Shown: positions 1 to 11,159, counted from the stretch's first letter. The stretch is DNA of 64,000 bases from Pseudomonas fluvialis (GCF_014207935.1 NZ_JACHLL010000002.1:615865-679864); one strand, 5' to 3'. Program-made: numbers and translations. Notes: a model not told the origin generated them from the letters alone.

Positions 1-1
1 G

Positions 2-1647
<1,646 letters not shown>

Positions 1648-1650
1648 GCC

Positions 1651-2022
1651 ATGCGCCAACCCGATATCGAGATTTACCTCAAGGACGCCGAGCTGGACGC
1701 CATCAGTGCCTGGCTGACGGCAGCCCTGGGTGATTGTGGCGAGTGGCAGGCACGCGGCCAGACATTCAAGACCCTGGCCGGCGGCATTCCCGCCACCTGG
1801 CTGCCGAAAGCCGTGGGCAAGTGGCACAGCCTGCTACTGGAAAGCGATGCCACCCCCTGGGCTACCGACCGTGACTGCGCCGAGGCAGCCTGTGCCGCCC
1901 TCGGCGTGGAGGTACGCTGCGCCATCGGCGGCTGGAGCGAGGATGAAAGCGACGAAGCCGCCGACCGCTGGCTGCGCGTCACCGCCGAAGGCGTCAGCGA
2001 GATCACCTGGCGCACCGGCTGA
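1651..2022 (+). CDS. Conserved hypothetical protein, third gene of dapE operon
   Basis: Soluble acidic protein of 123 aa with no signal peptide or membrane segment. I do not recognise a named domain; it reads like a small protein conserved in pseudomonads (N-terminal IEIYLKDAELDAISAWL, central TWLPKAVGKWHSL). It starts 3 bp after rlmA and ends just before a strong terminator, so it closes the dapE-rlmA transcription unit. Antisense and alternative frames here lack such regular structure. Function unknown. Confidence 0.75.
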   Translation: MRQPDIEIYLKDAELDAISAWLTAALGDCGEWQARGQTFKTLAGGIPATWLPKAVGKWHSLLLESDATPWATDRDCAEAACAALGVEVRCAIGGWSEDESDEAADRWLRVTAEGVSEITWRTG

Positions 2023-2030
2023 GCGGCAGT

Positions 2031-2081
2031 GTCATGCACAACAAAAAGCCCGGCAATGCCGGGCTTTTTGTTGTGCATGAC
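2031..2081. terminator. Bidirectional terminator, perfect 24-bp stem
   Basis: A perfect inverted repeat of 24 bp on each side of a 3-nt loop (AAT at 2055-2057). The core is AAAAAGCCCGGC/GCCGGGCTTTTT, giving a T-run on both strands. It sits between the convergent dapE-operon end and the cold-shock gene end, so it can terminate both. Confidence 0.92.
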
Positions 2082-2089
2082 GCGGGGAA

Positions 2090-2299
2090 TCAGAGCTTGG
2101 CCACGTCCTCGGCCTGCAGCCCTTTCTGGCCCTCGGTCACGGCGAACTCAACCTGCTGCCCCTCGGCCAGGGTGCGATGCCCCTCGCCGCGAATGGCGCG
2201 GAAGTGCACGAACACATCGGCACCGCCGTCACGTTGGATGAAGCCATAACCCTTGGCATCGTTGAACCACTTGACGGTTCCGATCTCACGATCTGACAT
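2090..2299 (-). CDS. Cold-shock domain protein (CspA family)
   Basis: Single cold-shock domain, 69 aa, a five-stranded OB-fold that binds single-stranded RNA/DNA and acts as an RNA chaperone. RNP1 (KGYGFI) and RNP2 (VFVHF) are intact and the N-terminus [11 protein letters not shown] is canonical. The start was chosen at the ATG at 2299 because it gives the normal family length and has GGAG about 7 nt upstream; the open frame further upstream is only leader. It faces the dapE operon and shares its terminator. The roughly 140-nt untranslated leader upstream fits known csp genes. Confidence 0.93.
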   Translation of the reverse strand: MSDREIGTVKWFNDAKGYGFIQRDGGADVFVHFRAIRGEGHRTLAEGQQVEFAVTEGQKGLQAEDVAKL

Positions 2300-2454
2300 T
2301 TCCCATCTCCACTGCGAAATTGATTTGGTTTTGCCCCATTCGGGGGGCCGGAGCAACGCGGCACAAAACGTTCTTCTTGTTATCCACAGGCACCCTTGCG
2401 GTAACCTGCGGCATTTCGAGAGGCGTTCCTGGAACGACCGCACAGCGAGTATAA
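2300..2454 (-). promoter_or_regulatory. Putative promoter and long 5' leader of the cold-shock gene
   Basis: Between the cyclase stop and the csp start lie about 276 bp without a gene. On the minus strand a good -10 match, TATACT, lies at 2453-2448; its -35 region is poor. Transcription from it would give a leader of about 140 nt. Cold-shock genes are known for long structured leaders that act as thermosensors, so this reading is plausible but not proven. Confidence 0.35.
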
Positions 2455-2575
2455 AAAGCAAATCGCGGGCCTGACCAGACCCTCCCCCACCCGGCGCACA
2501 AGCCCGCAGACCGGGGTCTGCAACGCTTTTCGGCGTGCATTGAAATGGAACGGAGAACAGGACGCGCGCGCCGCT

Positions 2576-3601
2576 TCAGGTCGTGACCCGCGCCCTCTGC
2601 TTGCGCTCGCGCTTGTCCTGGTACATGGCCTGGTCGGCACGGTCGAGTACCGCCTCCAGCTCGCTGCCCTCGGCGGGAATGAGTGCCGCGCCAATGCTGA
2701 TTTCCAGCGGCAGCTCCAACTGCCCGAAGGCAAACGGCTTGCAGATGGCCTCGCGCAGGCGTCGCACACTGTCCTGCAGCGCCGCTTCGCCCTCGACCCG
2801 CTGCAGCAAAACGGCGAACTCGTCGCCGCCCAGGCGGGCGGCGGTGTCGCACTGGCGTACCACCGCCTTGAGGCGCTCGGCGCAGGCGCGGATGGCAGCG
2901 TCGCCGGCACGGTGACCTAACTGGTCGTTGATCGGCTTGAGCCCATCCAGATCGAGCATCAACACACCCGCCATGTCGCCGTCGCGCCGCGCCTGGGCCA
3001 GGCGGTTGCGCAGGCGGTCGAGGAACAGCGCGCGGTTGGCCAAGCCACTCAGCTCGTCGTGGGTGGCGCGGTAGAACAGGTCGTTCGCTGTGTACTTGGA
3101 AGCGAAGAACATCTCGGCGCCCAGCAACTCGGTCAGCAGCGACAGCACCGACTGGGCGGTTTCGCCGAACGCAGCGGGCTGGGGCGACATCACCTTGAGC
3201 ACGCCGACACAGCTTTCACGATACTTGAGCGGCAGCACCAGCATCGAGCGCACGCCAACCCGACGGCAGGCGATGCGGTCAACCCGCTCGTCCGTTTCGC
3301 TGTCGTCGCAGCGCAGCACCTCGCCACTGCGCACGCACAGGCCCGTGAGGCTGCCATGGATGTTCAGGCGCAAGCCCAGTTGCCCGGCAGCCATGCCGGA
3401 GGCGGCGCGGTAGACCATCTCCTCTCCGTCGGCCAGCTCGATGGCCGCGCCCTCGGCCCGGACCAGGGTCAGGCAACGCTCGACCACCAGCTCCATGACC
3501 CCGGAAAGATCGAGGCCGAGCTTGGCGATTTCACTCTGGATCTGGATGATTGCCAGCAGTTGCTCACGGGATGCGAGCCTGGCTTCAGCAGGAGTATTCA
3601 T
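2576..3601 (-). CDS. GAF-GGDEF diguanylate cyclase
   Basis: Predicted cytoplasmic diguanylate cyclase of 341 aa making c-di-GMP. An N-terminal GAF sensor domain spans about residues 30-165, and a GGDEF domain about 175-335. The active site GGDEF is intact at 258-262, and the allosteric inhibition site RxxD (RQCD, 249-252) lies exactly five residues before it, so product inhibition is expected. The start at 3601 has GGAGG about 9 nt upstream; the further upstream in-frame codons lack a ribosome site. There are no membrane segments. It is a lone gene with its own promoter region. The ligand of the GAF domain cannot be told from sequence. Confidence 0.9.
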   Translation of the reverse strand: MNTPAEARLASREQLLAIIQIQSEIAKLGLDLSGVMELVVERCLTLVRAEGAAIELADGEEMVYRAASGMAAGQLGLRLNIHGSLTGLCVRSGEVLRCDDSETDERVDRIACRRVGVRSMLVLPLKYRESCVGVLKVMSPQPAAFGETAQSVLSLLTELLGAEMFFASKYTANDLFYRATHDELSGLANRALFLDRLRNRLAQARRDGDMAGVLMLDLDGLKPINDQLGHRAGDAAIRACAERLKAVVRQCDTAARLGGDEFAVLLQRVEGEAALQDSVRRLREAICKPFAFGQLELPLEISIGAALIPAEGSELEAVLDRADQAMYQDKRERKQRARVTT

Positions 3602-3688
3602 GGACGCGCCTCCGATCAAAACCGGATACCACGGCATCCTGCCGGTCCTTTCAGCCTAGCAGCCGTGGGGGCCGAGCGCCCAAAAGAA

Positions 3689-3716
3689 AGGGGCGCCCGG
3701 ATAAGCGGGTGCCCCT
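3689..3716 (-). terminator. Terminator of the Gld-like ABC operon
   Basis: An 11-bp stem (AGGGGCGCCCG against CGGGTGCCCCT with one G-T pair) with a 6-nt loop. On the minus strand it is followed by a TTTCTTTT tract. It lies 20 bp beyond the stop of the gene ending at 3737. Confidence 0.75.
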
Positions 3717-3736
3717 CTCGTGTCACGCGGGGAGGC

Positions 3737-5566
3737 TCAGCGCGCGCGGCGGCGCCACAGCCACAGCAGCAGCACGCCGAAGGTCAGCAGCAGCGGCACC
3801 AGCGCCACGTTGGCCAGTTTGAGTACCCGGCCAAGGTCTTCGATATCGGCATTGAGCTGGTAACGCACCTCGCGCAGTTCCTTGCGGATGCGCAGCTTCT
3901 CCTGCACGAACTGCTGCAGGGTGGCCTGCTGCTCGGGCGTCAGCTCCAGGCTCTTGGCCGGATCGTCGCTCTTCTGCAGGGCCGCCAGTTTCTGCTCGGT
4001 ATCGGCCAGGCGCTTCTGCAGCACTTCCTCGCTCTCGCGGAACTTCACCTCGGCCTCGCGCTGCAGGCTCTCCACCACTTCAAACGGACGGGTGAAGCGA
4101 CCGCGCGAACGCACGCTGATCAGCGCCTCGCTGCCGGACAGGTTGTCCAGCGCGTTGATCGCCAGGCCCGCGTTATCCGCCCAGGGCTGTGGCATGCGCT
4201 GACCGAAGAAGTCCTGTACCTGCACCCACATGCGGTCGGTCAGCAGGTCGGTATCGGCCACCACCACCACGTTGATGCCATCAGCCTGCTTCAGACCATC
4301 CTTGCGACCCTCGATGCCCTCAGGGAAGGCCGAAGCCGCCGGACCGCTGATGCGCGCCGCAAGGGTATAGCGCTCGCCCGTCGGGCTGAGTTCGCGCAGC
4401 AGTTCTTCCGGGTTGGCCAGCATGCCGAAGCGGTTGGCGTCGAAGGGCATGGCGTATTCCGAGCTCTGCAGCAGCGGCACCAGCTTGGTCTTGGCACCTT
4501 CCAGCGGCTCCAGAATACCCGGTGTGGCCAGGGTGACATTCTCCAGCGCGCTGGTGATCACGTCGCTCTGGTCCAGGGCACGCTTGGGCAGATTGAGCCA
4601 GGCCACATGGCGCACCGGGCGCTGCTCCTGGCCGACACCAACGGACATGGCATAGGAATGGTCACCCAGCACCTTGCCCGGCACCAGACGCAGGCCCCAG
4701 GCCTTGAACAGCGGCTCCAGATCGGAAGCCTTGTCCGGCGCCTCGCCGGGCATGGCCATGCCGGTATCGGCTTCGCTGAACGGGTCGACGAAAGCCAGCA
4801 GCTTGCCGCCGCGCAGGACGAACTGGTCGATGGCGTACAACGTCTGCTGCGGCAGCTGCTTGGGATGAATCAGCAGCAGCACCGAGACCTTCTCCGGAAT
4901 CTGGTCGATATCGGCCTTGAGGGTCTCGACCTTGAACAGCTGGCGGATCTGCTCCATCACCATCCACGGCGGGGTCGGCTGGCGCTGCATCATGTCGAAG
5001 CCGCCATTGACCTGCAGGCCCGAGAGCAGACCGACCACCGGCCGCTGCGGATTGGCCAGGCCCTGGATCAGGCGGCTCAGTTCGTACTCGAGGAACTCTT
5101 CCTGATCGAGCTGGAAGAACGGGATGATCTGGCTGTCCTTGGCCGCGTTGGTGCCGGCCAGGCCGAAGTAGATCGAGTCGCCGCCTTCACGCAGCGGGAT
5201 CGCCTGCAGACCGAACTCGGCGGCCTTGTCCTCGTCCTCGGAGAACGGCTCGGGATCGACGATATGCAGCTTCAGCTTGCCGTCGGCCACCTGCTCGTAG
5301 GCCTTGAGCAGCTCCTCCACGCGCTTGGCGTAGTTGCGCAGGCCCACCAGATCGCGGGCGGTCTTGTCCGAATAGAAGAAATACAGCTCCACCGGCTCCT
5401 TCAGCTCGCCAAGAATCTGCTTGGTGCCGTCGGAGATGGTGTAGAGCTTCTGCTCGGTCAGGTCCAGACGCGCGCCGGTCAGGGTCAGCGCGCTGAAGCT
5501 GTTGAAGGCAAGAAAGGCCAGGGCGATCAGCAGCAGCCCGGCACTGGAATACATCAGTTTCTTCAT
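3737..5566 (-). CDS. GldG-like ABC auxiliary protein
   Basis: Protein of 609 aa with one N-terminal membrane helix (about residues 8-28), a large periplasmic region, and a C-terminal helix ending in a WRRRAR anchor. The region after the first helix (LTEQKLYTISDGTKQIL, then VELYFFYSD) matches the GldG/DUF4350-like family that accompanies Gld-type ABC exporters. A coiled-coil-rich stretch (about 480-560) precedes the last helix. It is the last of three tightly packed genes (2 bp after the permease stop). In Bacteroidetes the family takes part in gliding; Pseudomonas does not glide this way, so here the function is unknown, most likely envelope export. Confidence 0.8.
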   Translation of the reverse strand: MKKLMYSSAGLLLIALAFLAFNSFSALTLTGARLDLTEQKLYTISDGTKQILGELKEPVELYFFYSDKTARDLVGLRNYAKRVEELLKAYEQVADGKLKLHIVDPEPFSEDEDKAAEFGLQAIPLREGGDSIYFGLAGTNAAKDSQIIPFFQLDQEEFLEYELSRLIQGLANPQRPVVGLLSGLQVNGGFDMMQRQPTPPWMVMEQIRQLFKVETLKADIDQIPEKVSVLLLIHPKQLPQQTLYAIDQFVLRGGKLLAFVDPFSEADTGMAMPGEAPDKASDLEPLFKAWGLRLVPGKVLGDHSYAMSVGVGQEQRPVRHVAWLNLPKRALDQSDVITSALENVTLATPGILEPLEGAKTKLVPLLQSSEYAMPFDANRFGMLANPEELLRELSPTGERYTLAARISGPAASAFPEGIEGRKDGLKQADGINVVVVADTDLLTDRMWVQVQDFFGQRMPQPWADNAGLAINALDNLSGSEALISVRSRGRFTRPFEVVESLQREAEVKFRESEEVLQKRLADTEQKLAALQKSDDPAKSLELTPEQQATLQQFVQEKLRIRKELREVRYQLNADIEDLGRVLKLANVALVPLLLTFGVLLLWLWRRRAR

Positions 5567-5568
5567 GG

Positions 5569-6303
5569 TCAGTCAGCCTTCTTCAGATCAACCACCACCG
5601 CGGTGGCAGCCAGCCAGGCGGCAATCAGGGTGACGAAATACAGCAGGTCGCGCAGGTCGATCACGCCCTTGCTGATGGCTTCGAAGCGGGTCAGGAAGCT
5701 CAGCGAGGCAATCGCATCCAGCACCAGTTGCGGTGCCCAGGCGCTGAAGGCATCCAGCACCAGCGGGAAGCCGCTGACAATGAACAGGAAGCTCACCACC
5801 ACCGCGAGGATGAAGGCGATCACCTGGTTCTTGGCAAGCGCCGACATGCACGAGCCGATGGCCAGGAAGCCGCCGGCCATCAGCCAACTGCCTAGGTAAC
5901 CGGTGAAGATGGCGCCGTTGTCCGGCTGGCCGAGGTAGTTGACCGCGATGATCATCGGGAAGGTCAGCAGCAGCGCGATGCCGGCGAACACCCAGGCGGC
6001 GAGGAACTTGCCGGTAACCGCTTCGAAGCGGGTGATCGGCAGGGTCATCAGCAGTTCGATGGAGCCGGACTTGCGCTCCTCCGCCCACAGGCGCATGGCG
6101 ATGGCCGGCACCAGGAACAGGTAGAGCCAGGGGTGGAAGTTGAAGAACGGCGAAAGGTCCGCCTGGTTACGCTCGAAGAAGCCGCCCAGGTAGAAGGTGA
6201 ACACCCCGGACAGCACCAGGAAGATCACGATAAACACATAGGCCAGCGGAGTAGCGAAGTAACTGCCCAGCTCGCGCTTGAAGATCACCGACAACTGTTT
6301 CAT
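5569..6303 (-). CDS. ABC-2 type permease, GldF-like
   Basis: Membrane permease of 244 aa with about six hydrophobic helices. The N-terminus (FKRELGSYFATPLAYVFI) and the segment AEERKSGSIELLMTLPI are hallmarks of ABC-2/GldF-type permeases. The ATG overlaps the stop of the upstream ATPase gene by 4 bp (ATGA), and the GldG-like gene follows at once, so the three form one operon and one complex. The substrate is unknown. Confidence 0.87.
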   Translation of the reverse strand: MKQLSVIFKRELGSYFATPLAYVFIVIFLVLSGVFTFYLGGFFERNQADLSPFFNFHPWLYLFLVPAIAMRLWAEERKSGSIELLMTLPITRFEAVTGKFLAAWVFAGIALLLTFPMIIAVNYLGQPDNGAIFTGYLGSWLMAGGFLAIGSCMSALAKNQVIAFILAVVVSFLFIVSGFPLVLDAFSAWAPQLVLDAIASLSFLTRFEAISKGVIDLRDLLYFVTLIAAWLAATAVVVDLKKAD

Positions 6304-7223
6304 TGCGCCGCTCCCCGGGTCAGCGTGCGGAACACTTCATCCAGACGTCCGCGTTCGACGTCCAGCTCCTTGATCGACCAGCCGCGCTCGCGGATCAGCT
6401 CGTTGACTGCGCTGAAGATCACCGCGCCCGGCTGGGCCAGCACGGTCAGGCTGTGCTCGCGCTCGTTGCGCTCGACCCCTGCCACGCCCGGCAGTGCAGC
6501 CAGCGCCGCTTCGTCGAGGGCATCGGCACCGACCAGGGTCACCGCCTGGTGGTAACGGGAGCGGCTTTCCAGCTCGAACGGCGTGCCATCGGCCACCAGC
6601 TTGCCGCCGGCGATGATCACCGCGCGGGTGCAGACCGCCGAGACTTCTTCGAGGATGTGAGTGGAGATGATGACGATCTTGTCCTTGGCCAGGCCCTGGA
6701 TCAGCTCGCGCACCTGATGTTTCTGGTTCGGGTCCAGGCCGTCGGTGGGCTCGTCGAGAATCAGCACCTGCGGATCATGCAGGATCGCCTGCGCCAGACC
6801 GACACGGCGCTTGAAGCCCTTGGACAGGGTCTCGATGCTCTGTTCCAGCACAGCGCCCAGCTCGACCTTGGCCGCCGCGCTGATCACTTTCTCGCGCTTC
6901 TCGGCGCCACGGAAACCGCGGATCTCGGCGATGAATTCGAGGAAGCCGCGGACCGTCATGTCGCCATAGCAGGGCGCGCCTTCGGGCAGATAGCCAATCT
7001 GCTGCTGCGCCTTGAGGGTCTGTTTCTGGATATCGAAGCCGAGCACGCTGGCGCTGCCGGAAGTCGGGGCCAGGAAGCCGGTGAGCATTTTCATGGTGGT
7101 GGACTTGCCGGCGCCGTTAGGGCCGAGGAAGCCCAGCACCTCGCCGCGCTCGACCCGGAAGGACAGGTTGTCCACCGCCGTGTGCTGAGCAAATCGCTTG
7201 GTCAGATTTGTTATTTCGATCAT
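6300..7223 (-). CDS. ABC transporter ATP-binding protein, GldA-like
   Basis: ATPase of 307 aa driving the permease encoded next. It has Walker A (GPNGAGKST), a signature-like LSKGFKRRVG, Walker B with LILDEPTDGLDP, and the H-loop histidine in ISTHILEE. The C-terminal extension after about residue 220 is typical of GldA-type ATPases. The start at 7223 was chosen because MIEITNLTKRF is the conserved beginning and a GGAG-containing purine stretch lies upstream; the open frame extends 43 codons further without family resemblance. It is the first gene of the operon and diverges from plsB. Confidence 0.9.
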   Translation of the reverse strand: MIEITNLTKRFAQHTAVDNLSFRVERGEVLGFLGPNGAGKSTTMKMLTGFLAPTSGSASVLGFDIQKQTLKAQQQIGYLPEGAPCYGDMTVRGFLEFIAEIRGFRGAEKREKVISAAAKVELGAVLEQSIETLSKGFKRRVGLAQAILHDPQVLILDEPTDGLDPNQKHQVRELIQGLAKDKIVIISTHILEEVSAVCTRAVIIAGGKLVADGTPFELESRSRYHQAVTLVGADALDEAALAALPGVAGVERNEREHSLTVLAQPGAVIFSAVNELIRERGWSIKELDVERGRLDEVFRTLTRGAAQ

Positions 7224-7454
7224 GGTCTCTCGCCACTCCGGATAACCCGCCGCACCGCCTGCATGGCCGCGCGACCAGGGATTCAACGCCGCCGGACTAT
7301 ATGAGCACGGGCGGCGGCTATGCAAGACACTTGCAGCCCGCAAAAGTTGCAAAAGAAAACCGTAAATTCAGACAGTTAGCTGCGTTTTGCGGGCAAGCGG
7401 CGAATCCGGCACACTTAGCGCCCCTGAGCTTCGGCTATCCTGATCAGAATTCGT
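7224..7454. other. Divergent intergenic region between ABC operon and plsB
   Basis: 231 bp between divergent starts, so it must hold promoters for both directions. An AT-richer part lies around 7335-7385. I found no convincing -10/-35 pair or operator and no coding signal. Confidence 0.4.
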
Positions 7455-9944
7455 ATGACCCGCTCCCCGCTTCGTCGCCTTGCCTTCGGTACCCTTCGCC
7501 GCCTGATGGCGCCCTTTGTGCGTTCCGAAACCATCAACCAGTCGGCCTTCACCCTGAAGATCGACCCGGCTCGTCCGGTCTTCTACGTGCTGCAGCAGCC
7601 CTCTGCCAGCGACCTGGCGGTGGTCGATGCCGAATGCCGCAAAGCCGGCCTGCCACGCCCGGTGCTGCCGATGCCGATCAGCGGTCGCGAAGAGCCCATG
7701 GCCTTCTTCTACCTGACTCCGGGCCCCGGCTGGTTCGGTGGCCAGGACAAGCGCGGCATCTCGCCGACCTTGCAACGTCTGGTGCAGTCGCTGGAGCTGA
7801 ACAGCGAAGCGCAGGCGCAGATCATTCCGGTCAGCGTGTTTTGGGGCCAGTCGCCGGACAGCGAATCGAGCCCGTGGAAGCTGCTGTTCGCCGACAGCTG
7901 GGGCGTGACCGGGCGTCTGCGCAAGCTGTTCCGCATTCTGGTGCTGGGCCGCAAGACCCGCGTGCAGTTCGCCGAGCCCATCCAGCTGCGTGAGCTGGTC
8001 GACCAGAAGAAGGACGGCGAGCGCACCCTGCGCATGGTCCAGCGCATCCTGCGGGTGCACTTCCGCAACCAGAAGACCGCGGTGATCGGCCCCGACCTCT
8101 CGCACCGCCGTACCCTGGTCAAGGGCCTGGTGCATGCACCGGGCGTGAAGGCGGCGATTGCCGAGGAGCTGGCGCGCGAGCCCAAGCTGGATCAGGAAAA
8201 GGCAGAAGCCCTGGCGCTCAAGTACGCCAACGAGATCGCCTCGGACTACTCCTACCCGGTAATCCGTTTCCTCGAAGTCGTGCTCTCCTGGTTCTGGAAC
8301 AAGCTCTACGAGGGCATTCAGGTCAACAATATCGCCGGCGTGCAGGAAGCCGCGCATGGCCATGAAGTCATCTATGTACCCTGCCACCGCAGCCACATCG
8401 ACTATCTGGTGCTGTCCTACCTGCTGTTTACCAACGGCCTGACCCCGCCGCACATCGCCGCCGGGATCAACCTCAACATGCCGATTGTCGGCGGCATCCT
8501 GCGCCGCGGCGGTGCCTTCTTCATGCGCCGCACCTTCAAGGGCAACCCGCTGTACACCGCGGTATTCAACGAATACCTACACACCCTTTTCACCCGTGGC
8601 TTCCCGGTGGAGTACTTCGTCGAGGGCGGCCGCTCGCGCACCGGGCGCATGCTGCAGCCCAAGACCGGCATGCTGGCCATCACCCTGCGCAGCTTTGCCC
8701 GCGACTCGCGCCTGCCGATCGTCTTCATACCGGTTTACATCGGCTACGAGCGCGTGTTCGAGGGCCGCACCTACCTGGGCGAGCTGCGCGGCGCGACCAA
8801 GAAGAAGGAGTCGCTGCTGGACCTGTTCAAGGTGTTCAGCGCCCTCAAGCAGCGCTTCGGCAAGGTTTCGGTGAACTTCGGCGAGCCGATCAAGCTGGCC
8901 GAGTTCCTCGACCGCGAACAGCCGGACTGGCGCATACCGCAGACCGACCCGCTGGCCCGCCCGGCCTGGCTGAGCCAGGCCAGCAACCGCCTCGCCGACG
9001 AAGTGGCACGCCACCTCAACGACGCCGCCGCGGTCAACCCGGCCAACCTGGTCGCCCTGGCCCTGCTCTCCACCAGCCGCCTGGCGTTGGACGAACAGGC
9101 CCTGCTGCGCGTGCTCGACCTGTTCCTCTCCCTGCTGCGCCAGGTGCCCTACTCGCCCTATGCCACCCTGCCACAGGGCAACGCGGCCGAACTGATCGAG
9201 TATGTGAAGAGCCTCAAGCTGGTCTCCGAACAGCAGGATGCCCTCGGCCGCATCCTCTATCTGGATGAGCAGAACGCGGTGCTGATGACCTACTACCGCA
9301 ACAACATCCTGCACATCTTTGCCCTGCCGGCGCTGCTGGCGAGTTTCTTCCACAACACCGCGCGAATCAGCCGCACCCAGCTGCTGCGCTTTACCCGCGC
9401 GCTGTACCCCTACCTGCAGTCCGAGCTGTTCATGCGCTGGAAGCTGGAAGAACTCGATGGCGTGGTCGATCAGTGGCTGGCTAGCTTCGTCGAACTGGGC
9501 CTGCTGACCCGCGACGGCGACAGCTACGTGCGCCCGGAGCTCAGCTCGCGGCAGTTCGTTCTGCTCAGCCTGCTGTCCAACACCATCGTGCAGACCCTGC
9601 AGCGCTTCTACATGGCCATCGCCCTGCTGCTCAAGCAGGGGCAGAACCAGCTGAGCGCCGAGGAGCTGGAAAATCTCTGTACGGTCATGGCCCAGCGCCT
9701 GTCGATCCTGCATGGCCTCAACGCACCGGAGTTCTTCGACAAGAGCCTGTTCCGCCACTTCATCCAGAGCCTGCTGGAGCAGAAGGTGCTGGCCCAGGAC
9801 GAGGCCGGCAAGCTCGGCTACCACGAGGGTCTGGGCGAGCTGGTCGAAGGCGCCGCGCAGCGCGTGCTGCCGGCCGAAGTACGCCTGTCGATCCAGCAGG
9901 TCACGGTGGAAGGCCCGGCCGAACCGGCTGCCAAAAACGCCTGA
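7455..9944 (+). CDS. plsB: Glycerol-3-phosphate acyltransferase PlsB
   Basis: Inner-membrane-associated enzyme of 829 aa that acylates glycerol-3-phosphate at sn-1, the first step of phospholipid synthesis. The acyltransferase motif HRSHID has its histidine at residue 311 and aspartate at 316. Motif II (GAFFMRR) and motif III ([11 protein letters not shown]) follow in the right order, and motif IV (IPVYIGYE) is present. Length and the N-terminal region ([19 protein letters not shown]) match gammaproteobacterial PlsB. The ATG has no clear ribosome site. It starts a co-directional run with the lipoprotein gene behind it. Confidence 0.96.
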   Translation: MTRSPLRRLAFGTLRRLMAPFVRSETINQSAFTLKIDPARPVFYVLQQPSASDLAVVDAECRKAGLPRPVLPMPISGREEPMAFFYLTPGPGWFGGQDKRGISPTLQRLVQSLELNSEAQAQIIPVSVFWGQSPDSESSPWKLLFADSWGVTGRLRKLFRILVLGRKTRVQFAEPIQLRELVDQKKDGERTLRMVQRILRVHFRNQKTAVIGPDLSHRRTLVKGLVHAPGVKAAIAEELAREPKLDQEKAEALALKYANEIASDYSYPVIRFLEVVLSWFWNKLYEGIQVNNIAGVQEAAHGHEVIYVPCHRSHIDYLVLSYLLFTNGLTPPHIAAGINLNMPIVGGILRRGGAFFMRRTFKGNPLYTAVFNEYLHTLFTRGFPVEYFVEGGRSRTGRMLQPKTGMLAITLRSFARDSRLPIVFIPVYIGYERVFEGRTYLGELRGATKKKESLLDLFKVFSALKQRFGKVSVNFGEPIKLAEFLDREQPDWRIPQTDPLARPAWLSQASNRLADEVARHLNDAAAVNPANLVALALLSTSRLALDEQALLRVLDLFLSLLRQVPYSPYATLPQGNAAELIEYVKSLKLVSEQQDALGRILYLDEQNAVLMTYYRNNILHIFALPALLASFFHNTARISRTQLLRFTRALYPYLQSELFMRWKLEELDGVVDQWLASFVELGLLTRDGDSYVRPELSSRQFVLLSLLSNTIVQTLQRFYMAIALLLKQGQNQLSAEELENLCTVMAQRLSILHGLNAPEFFDKSLFRHFIQSLLEQKVLAQDEAGKLGYHEGLGELVEGAAQRVLPAEVRLSIQQVTVEGPAEPAAKNA

Positions 9945-10004
9945 CTATGGCACTTTGTCGGGGTGAAGCCGGTCCAATCCGGCACACCCCCACAAGGATG
10001 CCCG

Positions 10005-10409
10005 ATGAACCGTCTGCTCACTTTCTTTGCCGCCCCCTTGCTGACCGCCGGTCTGCTCAGCGCCTGCGCCAGCCAGGCGCCCACCGCCAGCGTCACGGGC
10101 GAGGTGTTTTACCTGCAGCGCATGGCCCTGCCGCCCCAGGCCGTACTGAGCGTCACCCTGCAGGATGTCTCCCTGGCCGATGCCCCAGCCATCGAACTGG
10201 CCCGCCAGCAGGGTCCGGTAAGCGGCCAGGTGCCTCTGCCCTTCCATCTCGACTACAACCCGCAGCAGATCGACCCACGCCACCGTTACAGCGTCAGCGC
10301 GCGGATCGAGCTGGATGGCCGTCTGCTGTTCATCAGCACCCAGCATTACGGAGTCAAGCTCGACGGCAGCGACCAACCACTGCGCATCAAGCTCGACCCG
10401 GTTCGCTAA
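10005..10409 (+). CDS. YbaY-type lipoprotein
   Basis: Predicted lipoprotein of 134 aa. The signal peptide ends in a lipobox LLSAC (Cys21), followed by a beta-rich domain starting VTGEVFYLQRMALPPQAVLSVTL, typical of the YbaY/type III secretion pilotin-like family (DUF4426/YbaY). The start at 10005 was preferred because it begins the signal peptide and has AAGGA 8 nt upstream. It lies 60 bp after plsB and probably shares its transcript. The role of the family is unclear. Confidence 0.85.
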   Translation: MNRLLTFFAAPLLTAGLLSACASQAPTASVTGEVFYLQRMALPPQAVLSVTLQDVSLADAPAIELARQQGPVSGQVPLPFHLDYNPQQIDPRHRYSVSARIELDGRLLFISTQHYGVKLDGSDQPLRIKLDPVR

Positions 10410-10438
10410 ACCCTTACTGCCACTTACAAGGAATCGTC

Positions 10439-11116
10439 ATGCGCCAACTCACTCTCCTCGCCGCCGGTCTGCTGTTTGCCGGCGCCAGCCACGCCCTGTC
10501 GCTGGCCGATCTCAGCCAGCAGGACGCTACCGGCGGTCTCAAGGATGCTCTCAGCCAGGGCGCCAAACTCGCCGTGCAGCAGTTGGGCAAGCCCGGCGGT
10601 TTCAGCAACGATCCAGATGTGCGCATCGAGCTGCCAGGCAAACTAGGCCAGGCCACCAGTGCACTGAAGATGATGGGCATGGGCGAGCAGGTCGAACAGC
10701 TGGAAAGCAGCATGAACCTGGCTGCCGAAGCGGCCGTGCCCCAGGCCCAGGCCATCCTCATCGACGCGGTCAAGCAGATGAGCGTGCAGGACGCCAAGAG
10801 CATCCTCAGCGGCCCGAATGATGCCGCCACCCAGTACCTGAACAAGACCAGCCGCGAGCAGATCCGCTCCAAGTTCCTGCCCATCGTCAAGCAAGCCACC
10901 GCCAAGGTCGGCGTCGCCCAGCAATACAACGCCCTCGCCGGCCAGGCCGCCAGCCTCGGCGTGCTCGACGCCAAGAGCGCCAATGTCGAAGGCTACGTCA
11001 CCGAGCAGGCACTGAACGGCCTGTTCGCGATCATCGCCGAGCAGGAAGCCGGCATCCGTGAGAACCCGGCCGGCGCCGCCACCAGCCTGGCCAAAAAGGT
11101 ATTTGGCGCGCTGTAA
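10439..11116 (+). CDS. DUF4197 exported protein
   Basis: Protein of 225 aa with a Sec signal peptide (cleavage expected after ASHA, about residue 18) and a mostly helical mature part. The C-terminal block (TEQALNGLFAIIAEQEAGIRENP) is the DUF4197 signature. The start was chosen at 10439 with AAGGA upstream at the normal distance; the open frame before it is read-through of the lipoprotein region. Predicted periplasmic; function unknown. A strong terminator follows 10 bp after the stop. Confidence 0.87.
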   Translation: MRQLTLLAAGLLFAGASHALSLADLSQQDATGGLKDALSQGAKLAVQQLGKPGGFSNDPDVRIELPGKLGQATSALKMMGMGEQVEQLESSMNLAAEAAVPQAQAILIDAVKQMSVQDAKSILSGPNDAATQYLNKTSREQIRSKFLPIVKQATAKVGVAQQYNALAGQAASLGVLDAKSANVEGYVTEQALNGLFAIIAEQEAGIRENPAGAATSLAKKVFGAL

Positions 11117-11125
11117 GCACCATCG

Positions 11126-11159
11126 ACAAAAAAGCCCGGCATTTGCCGGGCTTTTTTGT
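11126..11159. terminator. Bidirectional terminator after the DUF4197 gene
   Basis: A perfect 15-bp stem (ACAAAAAAGCCCGGC and its complement) with a 4-nt loop and six A/T on both flanks. It lies between the convergent DUF4197 gene and the small secreted-protein gene. The stem is identical to that at 58654-58687. Confidence 0.92.

Noticed and set aside
3059..5899. 946-codon open frame on the plus strand
   Set aside because: It lies antisense to the cyclase and the GldG-like gene; its product is Gln/His/Arg-rich with no domain, a usual shadow in GC-rich DNA.
3737..7223. Gliding motility machinery
   Set aside because: Only the GldA/F/G-like ABC part is present; no other gld or spr genes, and Pseudomonas does not glide by this system.
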